A stretch of DNA of 64,000 bases from GCA-002708145 sp045562755 (GTDB taxonomy: Bacteria; Chloroflexota; Dehalococcoidia; Lucifugimonadales; Lucifugimonadaceae). Every line of letters begins with the position of its first letter. The stretch's first letter is position 1. The stretch spans positions 62,001 to 126,000 of the forward strand of contig JBJKVF010000005.1 of assembly GCA_045562755.1 (NCBI GenBank). Direction: 5' to 3'. Positions 8,722-16,432 of the stretch are shown piece by piece. The notes under the pieces were generated by a model. The model searched no databases. It was given only the letters and a program-made list of their open reading frames with translations, and was not told the origin of the DNA. The translations under genes were made by a program, and so were the position numbers.

Positions 8722-9078
8722 ATGGAATTTATAAATGCAGTCCGTGATGGATTCAAGAATTACGCAAATACTAAAACTACAGCATCAAGGTCTGAACTAT
8801 ATTATTGGTTTTCATTCGCATTAATATCACTTATTTTTTCCACCTTGCTTGATATTTTTATCTTTGATTCTAATGCTTACAGTCAATTGTTAGAACTAAA
8901 TAAACCAACAGGATGGATAAGTAGGATATGGTTCTGGTCTATTGTTACACCCTCAATCACTATTATTGTAAGAAGAATAAAAGATATGTCTCAACCAATC
9001 TGGAATAATAGTTCGTTTATTGATCTTCCTATAATGATAGTGATTTTACTCATTATGTTGTTACTACTGGCTTATTGA
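8722..9078 (+). CDS. DUF805 family small membrane protein
   Basis: 118 residues with about three transmembrane helices. The DUF805 hallmarks are visible: an SRSELYYWF stretch near residue 22, and PSITIIVRRIKDMSQPIW, matching the vRRLHDxGxsgWw pattern. A TAAAAT box ends 6 bases before the ATG and there is no Shine-Dalgarno, so the message may be leaderless. Function unknown in this family. It abuts the truncated rhomboid gene, read in the opposite direction. Confidence 0.8.
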   Translation: MEFINAVRDGFKNYANTKTTASRSELYYWFSFALISLIFSTLLDIFIFDSNAYSQLLELNKPTGWISRIWFWSIVTPSITIIVRRIKDMSQPIWNNSSFIDLPIMIVILLIMLLLLAY

Positions 9079-9157
9079 TACTTTCATTAGTTGATGTTAG
9101 TTATAGTTATATTCGAATAATGAATAAAAACAGCTATGAAAAATATAATGGAGAAAA

Positions 9158-10246
9158 ATGAGTAAACTTTTTGAACCAATACAAATTAGAGATGAGATCA
9201 TTAGTAATAGATCTTGGGTATCTCCTATGTGTCAATACTCTTCAGAAGATGGATTTTCTAATGATTGGCATATGGTTCATCTTGGATCCAGAGCTGTTGG
9301 TGGAGCGGGTCTCGTAATGACTGAGGCTGCTGCTGTTGAACCGGAAGGTAGAATAAGTCCTTCGGATTTAGGTATATGGAAAGATGAACATATTTCAGGA
9401 CTTAAGAAAATAACAAACTTCATTAAGTCTCAGGGTTCAACTCCAGCAATTCAAATTGCTCATGCAGGAAGAAAGGCTTCGACGAAACCTCCATGGCAAG
9501 GAAGAGGAAAGATACTAAAGGAAAATGGGGGATGGGTTCCTAGAGGACCAAGTTCAATAGCATTTGATAATGAATCAGAAATTCCAAAAGAATTATCGAG
9601 TGAGCAAGTAGAACAAATTATAAATAAATTTGTTCTAGCTGCGAGTAGATCAGTTGAAGCAGGATTTAAGTGTATAGAGCTTCATCTAGCCCATGGTTAT
9701 CTTGTACATGAATTTTATTCTCCAATTTCAAATACTAGAGAAGATATGTATGGGGGAAACTTTGAAAATAGAACTATCTTTGGAGTTGAAATAGCAAAAA
9801 GAATTAGAAAAGAAATAGGTGAAGAAATCCCTCTTATCGCAAGAATCTCTGTTACTGAATATCATGATGATGGGTGGGATGTGAATTCTTCGATTGAGTT
9901 TTCAAAAAAATTAAAAAATTCTGGAGTTGATATGATTGATTGTTCTTCTGGAGGAAATTATTCAGATCAAAATATAGAACTTAAACCAGGATATCAAGTT
10001 CCTTTATCCAAAAGTATCAAAGAAAATGTAGACATTCTCACAGGAGCAGTAGGATTAATTACTGCAAAGAATCAAGCTGAGGAAATTTTAAATAATCATG
10101 AAGCTGATGTTATATTTTTAGGTAGAGAATTATTAAGAAATCCTTACTGGACTTTATATGCGTCTGGTGAAGTAGATGAATGGCCCGTACAGTATCAAAG
10201 ATCTCTATCAGGATCTAAAAAAATCAATTATATTAGAGAAAATTAG
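9158..10246 (+). CDS. old yellow enzyme family oxidoreductase (YqjM-like)
   Basis: 362 residues; an FMN-dependent NAD(P)H ene-reductase of the OYE TIM-barrel family. Cys25 in VSPMCQYSS corresponds to the flavin-tuning cysteine of the thermophilic-like YqjM branch, and His176/His179 in HLAHGYLVHEF to the substrate-anchoring pair. The signature stretch with GGNFENRTIFG follows, and GRELLRNPYW marks the phosphate-binding end. Likely reduces activated double bonds in enones or similar compounds. Divergent from nothing else; it ends 16 bases before the convergent formate dehydrogenase gene. Confidence 0.92.
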   Translation: MSKLFEPIQIRDEIISNRSWVSPMCQYSSEDGFSNDWHMVHLGSRAVGGAGLVMTEAAAVEPEGRISPSDLGIWKDEHISGLKKITNFIKSQGSTPAIQIAHAGRKASTKPPWQGRGKILKENGGWVPRGPSSIAFDNESEIPKELSSEQVEQIINKFVLAASRSVEAGFKCIELHLAHGYLVHEFYSPISNTREDMYGGNFENRTIFGVEIAKRIRKEIGEEIPLIARISVTEYHDDGWDVNSSIEFSKKLKNSGVDMIDCSSGGNYSDQNIELKPGYQVPLSKSIKENVDILTGAVGLITAKNQAEEILNNHEADVIFLGRELLRNPYWTLYASGEVDEWPVQYQRSLSGSKKINYIREN

Positions 10247-10262
10247 ATATTGAATTCTCGCT

Positions 10263-11459
10263 TTACTTTTTAAAGTTTGCAGCCTCTTCTGATCCTCCAG
10301 TAGCGCTACCCTTTGAGTATGAATGTGCTCCCATTCCTGCCAAATCGCCATTTTGAACAATAATATATTCATTTCTTACGGGATTTCCATCAAAAAAACA
10401 TTCTAGAATTTCTCTTACGCCCGCTGCATATCTAGATTGAGCAGATAGAGATGTTCCACTGGTATGAGGAGTCATTCCATGATTTGGCATTTTCCTCCAA
10501 ATGTGGTCATTGGGTGCAGGTTGAGGAAACCAAACATCTCCTGCATAGCCACTTATATGTCCTGATTCTAATGCTGCAGCCATAGCTTCTCTATTAACAA
10601 TTTTTCCTCGTGCAGTATTAATTACGTATGCTCCTTTTTTACATTTGCTAATAAGTTCTTCATCGAATAGATTTTCAGTTTCTGAATGTAAAGGGCAGCT
10701 AATATTAATAACGTCACACACTGAAACTAATGATTCAACAGTTTCGTGGTATGTTAAGTTTAATTCTTTTTCTTTTTCTAGAGGTAATCTATGGCGGTCA
10801 TTATAATGAAGATGTACATCAAAAGGATACATTTTTCTTAGAACGTCATAACCAATTCTTCCCGCAGCTATAGTTCCAACGTTCATTCCTTCAACATCAT
10901 AAGATCTTTTTACCGCGTCTGCTATATGCCAGCCACCATCATTAACTATTTTATGCTGGTTATGATAATCTCTAACCATAGCAAGAATCATCATTACAAT
11001 ATGCTCAGATACTGATCTTGAATTACAATAAGTAACTTCTACTACATCAACTTTATTATCTATAGCTGCTTGTAGATCAACATGATCGGATCCTATTCCT
11101 GCGGTTATTGCCATTTTTAATTTTTTGGCAGATTCAATTCTTTCTCTTGTTAGGTAATAAGGCCAAAAAGGTTGAGAAATAACTATGTCTGTATCTACTA
11201 GTTCTTTATCTGCAACACATCCTTTTGTATCTTTATCAGAAGTTACAACTAAAGTATGTCCGTTTTCTTCTAAAAATTTTCGTAGACCTAGTTCACCAGA
11301 AACTGATCCTAAAAGTTCACCAGGTGTAAAATCTATAGCTTTTGGATTTGGTAATGACATTCCATCTGGATATTTTTCTAAGCGAGGAAGAGTATTAACC
11401 GGATATGATTTAGGCATACCATCAGTTGGATCGTCGTATAAAACACATAATATTTTCAT
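10263..11459 (-). CDS. fdh: NAD-dependent formate dehydrogenase
   Basis: 398 residues, the standard length for the cofactor-free, soluble NAD+ formate dehydrogenase of the D-2-hydroxyacid dehydrogenase superfamily. It oxidises formate to CO2 with NADH formation. Family-diagnostic segments: QPFWPYYLTRERI, TAGIGSDHVDLQAA, EVTYCNSRSVSEH (Asn binding formate), AAGRIGYDV (Rossmann loop), NTARGK (catalytic Arg), WFPQPAP, TPHTSGTSLSAQ (catalytic His with Ser), and the ending SYSKGSATGGSEEAA, which is particular to formate dehydrogenases as opposed to glycerate or lactate dehydrogenases. AGGAA lies 6 bases before the ATG. It is a single gene, suggesting formate or one-carbon waste is used as an energy supplement. 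Confidence 0.95.
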   Translation of the reverse strand: MKILCVLYDDPTDGMPKSYPVNTLPRLEKYPDGMSLPNPKAIDFTPGELLGSVSGELGLRKFLEENGHTLVVTSDKDTKGCVADKELVDTDIVISQPFWPYYLTRERIESAKKLKMAITAGIGSDHVDLQAAIDNKVDVVEVTYCNSRSVSEHIVMMILAMVRDYHNQHKIVNDGGWHIADAVKRSYDVEGMNVGTIAAGRIGYDVLRKMYPFDVHLHYNDRHRLPLEKEKELNLTYHETVESLVSVCDVINISCPLHSETENLFDEELISKCKKGAYVINTARGKIVNREAMAAALESGHISGYAGDVWFPQPAPNDHIWRKMPNHGMTPHTSGTSLSAQSRYAAGVREILECFFDGNPVRNEYIIVQNGDLAGMGAHSYSKGSATGGSEEAANFKK

Positions 11460-11664
11460 AATAATTCCTAAAATTTAAATTTACTTATTTGAATTATATA
11501 AATAATCATAAGAAAAAATCGCTATTTTCTAACTCCAATTTAGACACATGATTTATATGAATATTAAATTAATATATGAGAATATTTAAGTTATAGGTTA
11601 TACTAGAAATAAATTTAATCACTATTGACTGTGGCGACGGCCCCCAAATAAGAAAGAGGATGCA

Positions 11665-12336
11665 TTGAATACATTAGTTTTTGACGTGAACGAAACCTTG
11701 TTGGACCTTGCACATCTAGATCCGCTTTTTGAGGATGTTTTTGGGTCGTCACAAGTTCGAAAAGAGTGGTTTTCACAAGTGATTTTGGATGCCACGGTTG
11801 TCACTCTCACCGATACTTATGCAGATTTCGCAACTATAGGTGTTTCGGCGTTCAAGCTCGTAGCTGCTCGTCGAGAAGTCGAGGTGAGCGAAGAAGATTT
11901 TGGGCGAGTTGTTGCGGGGATGCGCTCCCTACCACCTCACCCTGAAGTAGACGTTCAATTGAAGCGGTTGTATGATAAAGGATTCAAGTTGGTTACTCTG
12001 ACGAATTCGCCTCCTGCGATGGTGGCTGCTCAACTCGATAACGCGGGAATTTCAAAATATTTCCAGCAACAGATATCAGTTGATGCAGTTAAAGCATTCA
12101 AGCCAGCCGCTAAGGTTTACGACCACGCTGCTAGTGAGCTTTCTGAAGATCCCAACCAACTCTGGCTGATTGCTGCACATAATTGGGATACGTCAGGTGC
12201 AATTGCCGCGGGTTGGAACGCAGCTTTTATAGCAAGGCCTGGTTGTAGAATTAGTAGTTTAGATGCTCAGCCTCAGATCGTCGGAAGTTCGCTTGTTGAG
12301 GTAGTGGATGAGTTAATCAAATTGAAAGAATCCTAG
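11665..12336 (+). CDS. HAD hydrolase, type II haloacid dehalogenase-like
   Basis: 223 residues from a TTG with AGAGGA four bases upstream; ATG 11660 is out of frame. HAD motifs: DVNETLLD at residues 7-14 (nucleophile Asp7), TNSPP (motif II), AFKPAAKVYDHA (motif III Lys) and IAAHNWDTSGAIAAG (motif IV). The last resembles the haloacid dehalogenase (DehII-type) AAHNWD-x-GA segment, so hydrolysis of a 2-haloacid is plausible, though a phosphatase-like role cannot be excluded. The gene is visibly richer in G+C than everything around it and uses CGT/CGA arginine codons where neighbours use AGA. This indicates recent transfer. Confidence 0.85.
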   Translation: MNTLVFDVNETLLDLAHLDPLFEDVFGSSQVRKEWFSQVILDATVVTLTDTYADFATIGVSAFKLVAARREVEVSEEDFGRVVAGMRSLPPHPEVDVQLKRLYDKGFKLVTLTNSPPAMVAAQLDNAGISKYFQQQISVDAVKAFKPAAKVYDHAASELSEDPNQLWLIAAHNWDTSGAIAAGWNAAFIARPGCRISSLDAQPQIVGSSLVEVVDELIKLKES

Positions 12337-12351
12337 ATGGTATTTAAATAG

Positions 12352-12426
12352 GAGAATGAATTAAGAAATTGGTTTCAAGAAGTTGAACTAGATTATGTAA
12401 CTGAAATTAAAAATTCTAAACAATAA
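12352..12426 (+). pseudogene. possible gene remnant (C-terminal fragment)
   Basis: A 24-codon open stretch without a start, preceded by an in-frame TAG, encodes a peptide beginning ENELRNWFQE and ending EIKNSKQ. It looks like the tail of an ordinary AT-rich gene. The style recalls C-terminal tails of class I methyltransferases, but this is too short to assign. It sits directly behind the GC-rich HAD gene, so it may be what was left of a gene replaced by that insertion. Confidence 0.3.
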
Positions 12427-12509
12427 TTTATTTATATATAGTCATATAATTTGATTAATATATTTCTAAAGTAATATAATATATTAAAAGTTTAACCAAG
12501 GAGTTTATT

Positions 12510-13358
12510 TTGGTACATGGTGGATTCTTCGGAAGTATTTCAAACACAATTCAACTAATGAAGTCTTGTGTGAGGATATTAAAAAAAGATAGAGAGCTTA
12601 TTTTATTTCCAATAATGGCAGCAATATTTGTTCTTTTATTACTAGGTTTGATTATTACTACTGGTTCAATAGACTTATCAGGAGCTAATGATGAAGAACA
12701 ATCTATTTTACCAATCGCAATTTTGATTTTTGGAGCAAATTTTATAGTTGTTTTCTTCAACTCAGCATTAATTTCTGCAGCCTTAGAGAGACTAAGAGGC
12801 GGAGATCCGAACGTTTCGTCAGGTTTAAGTCATGCACTTAAGCATGTTCACCATATTTTCTTTTGGTCAATCATAGTGACAATAATGGGTTTAATCTTTG
12901 CAGCAATAAAAGCAAATGGAAGAAATAGAGGAGGATTCGGGGGAATTATGACTCAAGTATTTGCTAGCTTCCTACAAGCAGGTTGGGAAATGATGACTTT
13001 TTTTGTTATACCTATTATTGTTTCTGAAAATATAAGTCCATTATCTGCTATAAAGAGATCATCAAGTTTGTTTAAGCAAACTTGGGGGAACCAAGTAGCA
13101 GCAAACTTTGGTTTTGGGATTTTCCAATTTATAGCTATTTTACTAAGTATGGGAATAGGGTGGTTCTTTGGAATGATAAATGAAACTTTTGGAATAGTAA
13201 TAGGTCTGCTGTGTGCAACAACCTCAGTATCTATTATTTATACACTTGAAGGAATATATAAAGCTGCGCTTTACGAGCATGCTTTAGGAGAAAAACCTTT
13301 AGAATTTGAAGAACAAGACTTAAGGACTGCATACAGGGCAAAAACTGCTATGGCCTAA
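12510..13358 (+). CDS. DUF6159-like integral membrane protein
   Basis: 282 residues, about five to six transmembrane segments. The N terminus has a short amphipathic stretch (SISNTIQLMKSCVRIL) followed by KDRELILFPIM leading into the first helix. This is the typical opening of the DUF6159 family. A PIIVSENISPLSAIKRSSSLFKQTWG segment lies mid-protein, comparable to glycerophosphoryl-diester-phosphodiesterase-like membrane domains. The TTG start has AAGGAG 6 bases upstream. No function is established for the family. Confidence 0.75.
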   Translation: MVHGGFFGSISNTIQLMKSCVRILKKDRELILFPIMAAIFVLLLLGLIITTGSIDLSGANDEEQSILPIAILIFGANFIVVFFNSALISAALERLRGGDPNVSSGLSHALKHVHHIFFWSIIVTIMGLIFAAIKANGRNRGGFGGIMTQVFASFLQAGWEMMTFFVIPIIVSENISPLSAIKRSSSLFKQTWGNQVAANFGFGIFQFIAILLSMGIGWFFGMINETFGIVIGLLCATTSVSIIYTLEGIYKAALYEHALGEKPLEFEEQDLRTAYRAKTAMA

Positions 13359-13394
13359 TTTTTTTGAAAATTTTTTTTGAAAAAATGGTATGAA

Positions 13395-13586
13395 TTAAGC
13401 TTTAGAATTTTTATTCGAATATTTTATCCAAATTTTATGTAAAACATAAAACCATACACCATTTATTAACGGTTCAACCATAGCTACTGCTCCTGAATCC
13501 CACCAACTTGCTCCAGTAATGACTCTGACTACAATAATAGCAACTATGATATGACCTAGAGTATAAATAAAAGTTATTAATAAAAA
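13395..13586 (-). CDS. DUF2061-like small membrane protein, 5' end unclear
   Basis: The 311-base gap between neighbouring genes holds a 63-codon open stretch on the minus strand. It is bounded upstream by TAG (13587-13589) and ends in TAA (13395-13397). The translation has a hydrophobic N half (FLLITFIYTL, then GHIIVAIIVVRVITGA) and a C half reading EPLINGVWFYVLHKIWIKY, which matches the pattern EP-x-K-x-x-x-YYLHERxW of DUF2061 proteins, also ~65 residues long. No ATG, GTG or TTG begins the frame, so either an unusual start (ATA/ATT) is used or the 5' end is damaged. The two-helix architecture and strong C-terminal match make it more than chance. Confidence 0.5.
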   Translation of the reverse strand, partial: FLLITFIYTLGHIIVAIIVVRVITGASWWDSGAVAMVEPLINGVWFYVLHKIWIKYSNKNSKA

Positions 13587-13670
13587 CTAGATTATTCAGC
13601 GATTTCTAATAGACGAATGGCTGGGAATGTTTACAATATAAAAAAAAATCATAATACAGGAGATTAAATT

Positions 13671-14300
13671 ATGAATACAAAAACAATAGGATGGCTTATA
13701 ACTGTTTTTCCTATAATTGGGATGATATCTTGGTTTGCTTCCGGAATACCTTCAGATCCACCAGGATCTTTTGAAGGGGGATATCCAGCATACGTAGCAG
13801 AATTAGCAAAATTAAATTCTGATTCAGTTCACATAATGTTTGGGTTGGGTATAGTATCCTTTGGAATTGTAAATGCTGCTTTTCTAGGATTAAAAGGGCA
13901 AGTTACTAAAGCAGGAAAATCAACATATGCTTCCCTTGGAGGAATTCTTATTTTGGTAGGTTTTGCTGGCCAAATAATCGAACCTGGTTTGTTTTCTGCA
14001 GCTACAAAGTTATCTGCAGCAATGTCATCTGAAGCTATTGCTATGCTTACGTTAGCGACTACTGCTGGAGGATTTGCAACAGCGATTTATTCTTTGGGAT
14101 TTGTTTTACTAGGATATAGCTTATATCAAAGTAAGCTTATTCATGTGATCAGTTCATATGCATTAATGCTGGCAGGTGTTATAGGTCTGTTAGGAGGTAT
14201 ATTATTTTATGATGAAGCACTAATGACTGCTTATTATGCATCTTTCGTAATTACTTCCGTTGCAATAGGTATAGAACTTATAAGAACAGGAAAAGACTAA
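13671..14300 (+). CDS. membrane protein of unknown function
   Basis: 209 residues with about six hydrophobic segments, Gly/Ala-rich, and an early non-cytoplasmic loop (SGIPSDPPGSFEGGYPAYVAEL). Good AGGAG before the ATG. No catalytic motif is visible. The architecture resembles DUF4386-type small membrane proteins but I cannot assign it firmly. A strong hairpin follows the stop. Confidence 0.65.
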   Translation: MNTKTIGWLITVFPIIGMISWFASGIPSDPPGSFEGGYPAYVAELAKLNSDSVHIMFGLGIVSFGIVNAAFLGLKGQVTKAGKSTYASLGGILILVGFAGQIIEPGLFSAATKLSAAMSSEAIAMLTLATTAGGFATAIYSLGFVLLGYSLYQSKLIHVISSYALMLAGVIGLLGGILFYDEALMTAYYASFVITSVAIGIELIRTGKD

Positions 14301-14308
14301 TAACTTTT

Positions 14309-14342
14309 ATTTCAAGGGCTGATTTTTTCCAGCCCTTGAAAT
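14309..14342 (+). terminator. strong hairpin between membrane protein and cupin genes
   Basis: A perfect 13-bp stem (ATTTCAAGGGCTG / CAGCCCTTGAAAT) with an 8-base T-rich loop. There is no real T-run afterwards, so it may stop or only slow transcription, or protect the upstream message. Confidence 0.6.
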
Positions 14343-14370
14343 TTCACAATGATATATATAAGGAGAAATA

Positions 14371-14703
14371 ATGATTGGTGGAGCTAAAGGAAATTTTAAA
14401 ACTCCTGATGAGAATCTAGAATTTGAAAAGCTATCAGTACAAATAGTAAACCTAAATGGAAAAAATGTTAAGAAAGTTACAGTCCAGCCAGGATGGAACT
14501 GGAAAGAGCATATGTCTGAAATTGCAGGTACAGAATGGTGTGAAGGTAGACCTTTTGGAGTGGTTGTTAGTGGAAAATATCATGCACAACATAAAGATGG
14601 TACAGAATTTGATATACTCCCAGGTGAGGCCTTTATTGTTGAACCGGGCCATAATTTGTGGGTTGTAGGAGATGAACCAGTAGTAGTTTATGAATTTGAA
14701 TAA
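14371..14703 (+). CDS. cupin-domain protein
   Basis: 110 residues forming one conserved beta-barrel cupin. The region VTVQPGWNWKEHM stands at the first metal motif position and GEAFIVEPGHNLWVVGDEP at the second. The second motif keeps the G-x4-P-x-G-H form; the first keeps only the late His. A metal-binding or small-ligand role is likely. AAGGAG lies 6 bases before the ATG. Confidence 0.75.
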   Translation: MIGGAKGNFKTPDENLEFEKLSVQIVNLNGKNVKKVTVQPGWNWKEHMSEIAGTEWCEGRPFGVVVSGKYHAQHKDGTEFDILPGEAFIVEPGHNLWVVGDEPVVVYEFE

Positions 14704-14719
14704 TTTATAAACATTCATA

Positions 14720-14887
14720 ATGAAAAAAATATACTTATATATTGGAATTTTTTTCTCAATTATTTCATTGCCTTTGTTGGTTCTATTAACGATTGGTAAC
14801 AGCATCGTTGTGGCTTTTCCTACCTTTATGATAAATTTGATTTTAGCCGCATGGTGTTTTTATACTTATACAAATAGGAATAAGTAG
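14720..14887 (+). CDS. small two-helix membrane protein (55 aa)
   Basis: An ATG-started ORF following the cupin gene by 16 bases. The 55 residues contain two hydrophobic helices (IYLYIGIFFSIISLPLLVLL and MINLILAAWCFYTY) joined by a short loop, with a positive start (MKK) and tail (TNRNK). No homologue recognised. The hydrophobic pattern and positive-inside charges support a real gene, although the ribosome binding site is weak. Confidence 0.5.
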   Translation: MKKIYLYIGIFFSIISLPLLVLLTIGNSIVVAFPTFMINLILAAWCFYTYTNRNK

Positions 14888-14955
14888 AATGATTATCATT
14901 AATATTTAATACTTGAAAATTATTATTTATAATTTTTTTCTTTAAGTTAGTTCAT

Positions 14956-16236
14956 CTAATTATTTTGTATTTTACCTGATTGTAACTTGCCTGAATAAAT
15001 AGAGCGCAAAATATAATTTTTTCTTGTTAATATAACAATCAGAACAAAAATTATTCCTTGTATAGCTATAGAATAACCTGGGTCAAAAAAATCTGCATAT
15101 AAACCATTTAGGAAATTGAAAAATGCCATGCTACCTCCCAAGTACATGGCATAAACTCCAGCAATTCGTCCTCTAATATGATTAGGTGATAAAGTTTGAA
15201 TTAGCGTATGAGAAATTATCATAAATCCTGCTTGTCCTAAACCCATAAATAAAGCGGCTATTAAAGAAATTATTATGTTTGATGATAAACCTAAGAAAAT
15301 TGGCGCGATTCCACTAATAATAGCAAAAATATAAAAAAATCTTCCCTTTATTTTTTCATCAGCTGTTCCAGCAAGAAATATTGAAGCAATTAATGCCCCA
15401 ACTCCTACACACATCATTAAAAAACTAACTACTAATCCCTCTGATCCTAATTTGTTAACCGAGAAGAAAGGTAGCACAGACTCAAAAGACATTGTGAACA
15501 TGCAATGAAGTGTAGTTATACCTGTAATTATAAATATTGGTTTAGTTTTATGTACATATTTTAACCCTTCAGTAAAACCTTCTATAAATGATTCAGAATT
15601 AATTTGGCCTGTGGAAGTATTCTTGATCAATAATGAAAAAAATAAACTTAATGCGTAAAATCCAGTACACATAAAGAATGCTAAGTCTATTCCGGTCATG
15701 GATTCTTCATTTCTACCTACAAAAGCTAATAGTGGCACTACGGCAAGAGGACCTAGCAATCTTGTGGCATGAACAGTTGACATGTCTAATGCTACAGCAT
15801 TTAGTAAATATTTTTTTGGAACAATATTGGGAACTAATGATTGCCCTGAGGGCATACGAGCAGCTCTTGCTGAACCTTGAACGAATGCTAAAACTATAAG
15901 ATGCCAAGGTTCAATTAAATTTAAAAAATATAATATTCCTAAACCCAAATTATGGATAAAGTTAATTAAAAACATAGATTGCAGAATTCTTCTTCTTTCA
16001 AATTTATCTGCTAAATAACCTATGAAAGGGGTAACTAAGATCATTGGTATCATAGCGGAAAAAGTTACCAAGCCTACTAGCATACTACTTTCTGAAATTT
16101 CGTATACAACCCAACCCCTAATAACGATTAATGCCCAATGAGAAGATCCTGCAAATAAACCGGCCAACCACATTCTTAGAAAGTCAGGGTATTTTAACGA
16201 TGAAAAATAATTTATTTTGTTATCAGGATTATTCAA
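14956..16236 (-). CDS. MFS transporter (EntS/MFS_3-like exporter)
   Basis: 426 residues, 12 predicted membrane helices. Motif A of the major facilitator superfamily appears as GYLADKFERRRIL between helices 2 and 3, and a second-half copy is near GTADEKIKGRFF. The opening YFSSLKYPDFLRMWLAGLF is typical for the MFS_3 group of small-molecule/siderophore exporters. TTG is the only early start and lacks a Shine-Dalgarno. The substrate is unknown. Confidence 0.85.
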   Translation of the reverse strand: MNNPDNKINYFSSLKYPDFLRMWLAGLFAGSSHWALIVIRGWVVYEISESSMLVGLVTFSAMIPMILVTPFIGYLADKFERRRILQSMFLINFIHNLGLGILYFLNLIEPWHLIVLAFVQGSARAARMPSGQSLVPNIVPKKYLLNAVALDMSTVHATRLLGPLAVVPLLAFVGRNEESMTGIDLAFFMCTGFYALSLFFSLLIKNTSTGQINSESFIEGFTEGLKYVHKTKPIFIITGITTLHCMFTMSFESVLPFFSVNKLGSEGLVVSFLMMCVGVGALIASIFLAGTADEKIKGRFFYIFAIISGIAPIFLGLSSNIIISLIAALFMGLGQAGFMIISHTLIQTLSPNHIRGRIAGVYAMYLGGSMAFFNFLNGLYADFFDPGYSIAIQGIIFVLIVILTRKNYILRSIYSGKLQSGKIQNN

Positions 16237-16316
16237 ATTTATAATATATAGTAAATGATTATTACATAATGGTTAGAGTAACATAAAAAAAAATATTATC
16301 TGAAATAATTAGTTTA

Positions 16317-16394
16317 TTAAAAATTATCTTTTAGATGATTCCAAGCAAGAAAAATCCAAAGAACAACAAAAATTAAAGTTACCAATTTATTCAT
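16317..16394 (-). CDS. possible 25-residue single-helix protein
   Basis: The ORF lies in the gap between the ferrochelatase and MFS genes, on the same strand. It starts MNKLVTLIF and ends WNHLKDNF, one hydrophobic helix with positive residues at the start. No clear ribosome site. It resembles in design the tiny ORFs at 19874 and 22619. Confidence 0.3.
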   Translation of the reverse strand: MNKLVTLIFVVLWIFLAWNHLKDNF

Positions 16395-16432
16395 AAATTA
16401 TTAGACCAAAATTTCAATAAATAATGTCATAG

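Noticed and set aside
14452..14805. 117-residue minus-strand frame opposite the cupin gene
   Set aside because: The cupin gene and the small plus-strand ORF explain the stretch better; the frame lacks a ribosome site.
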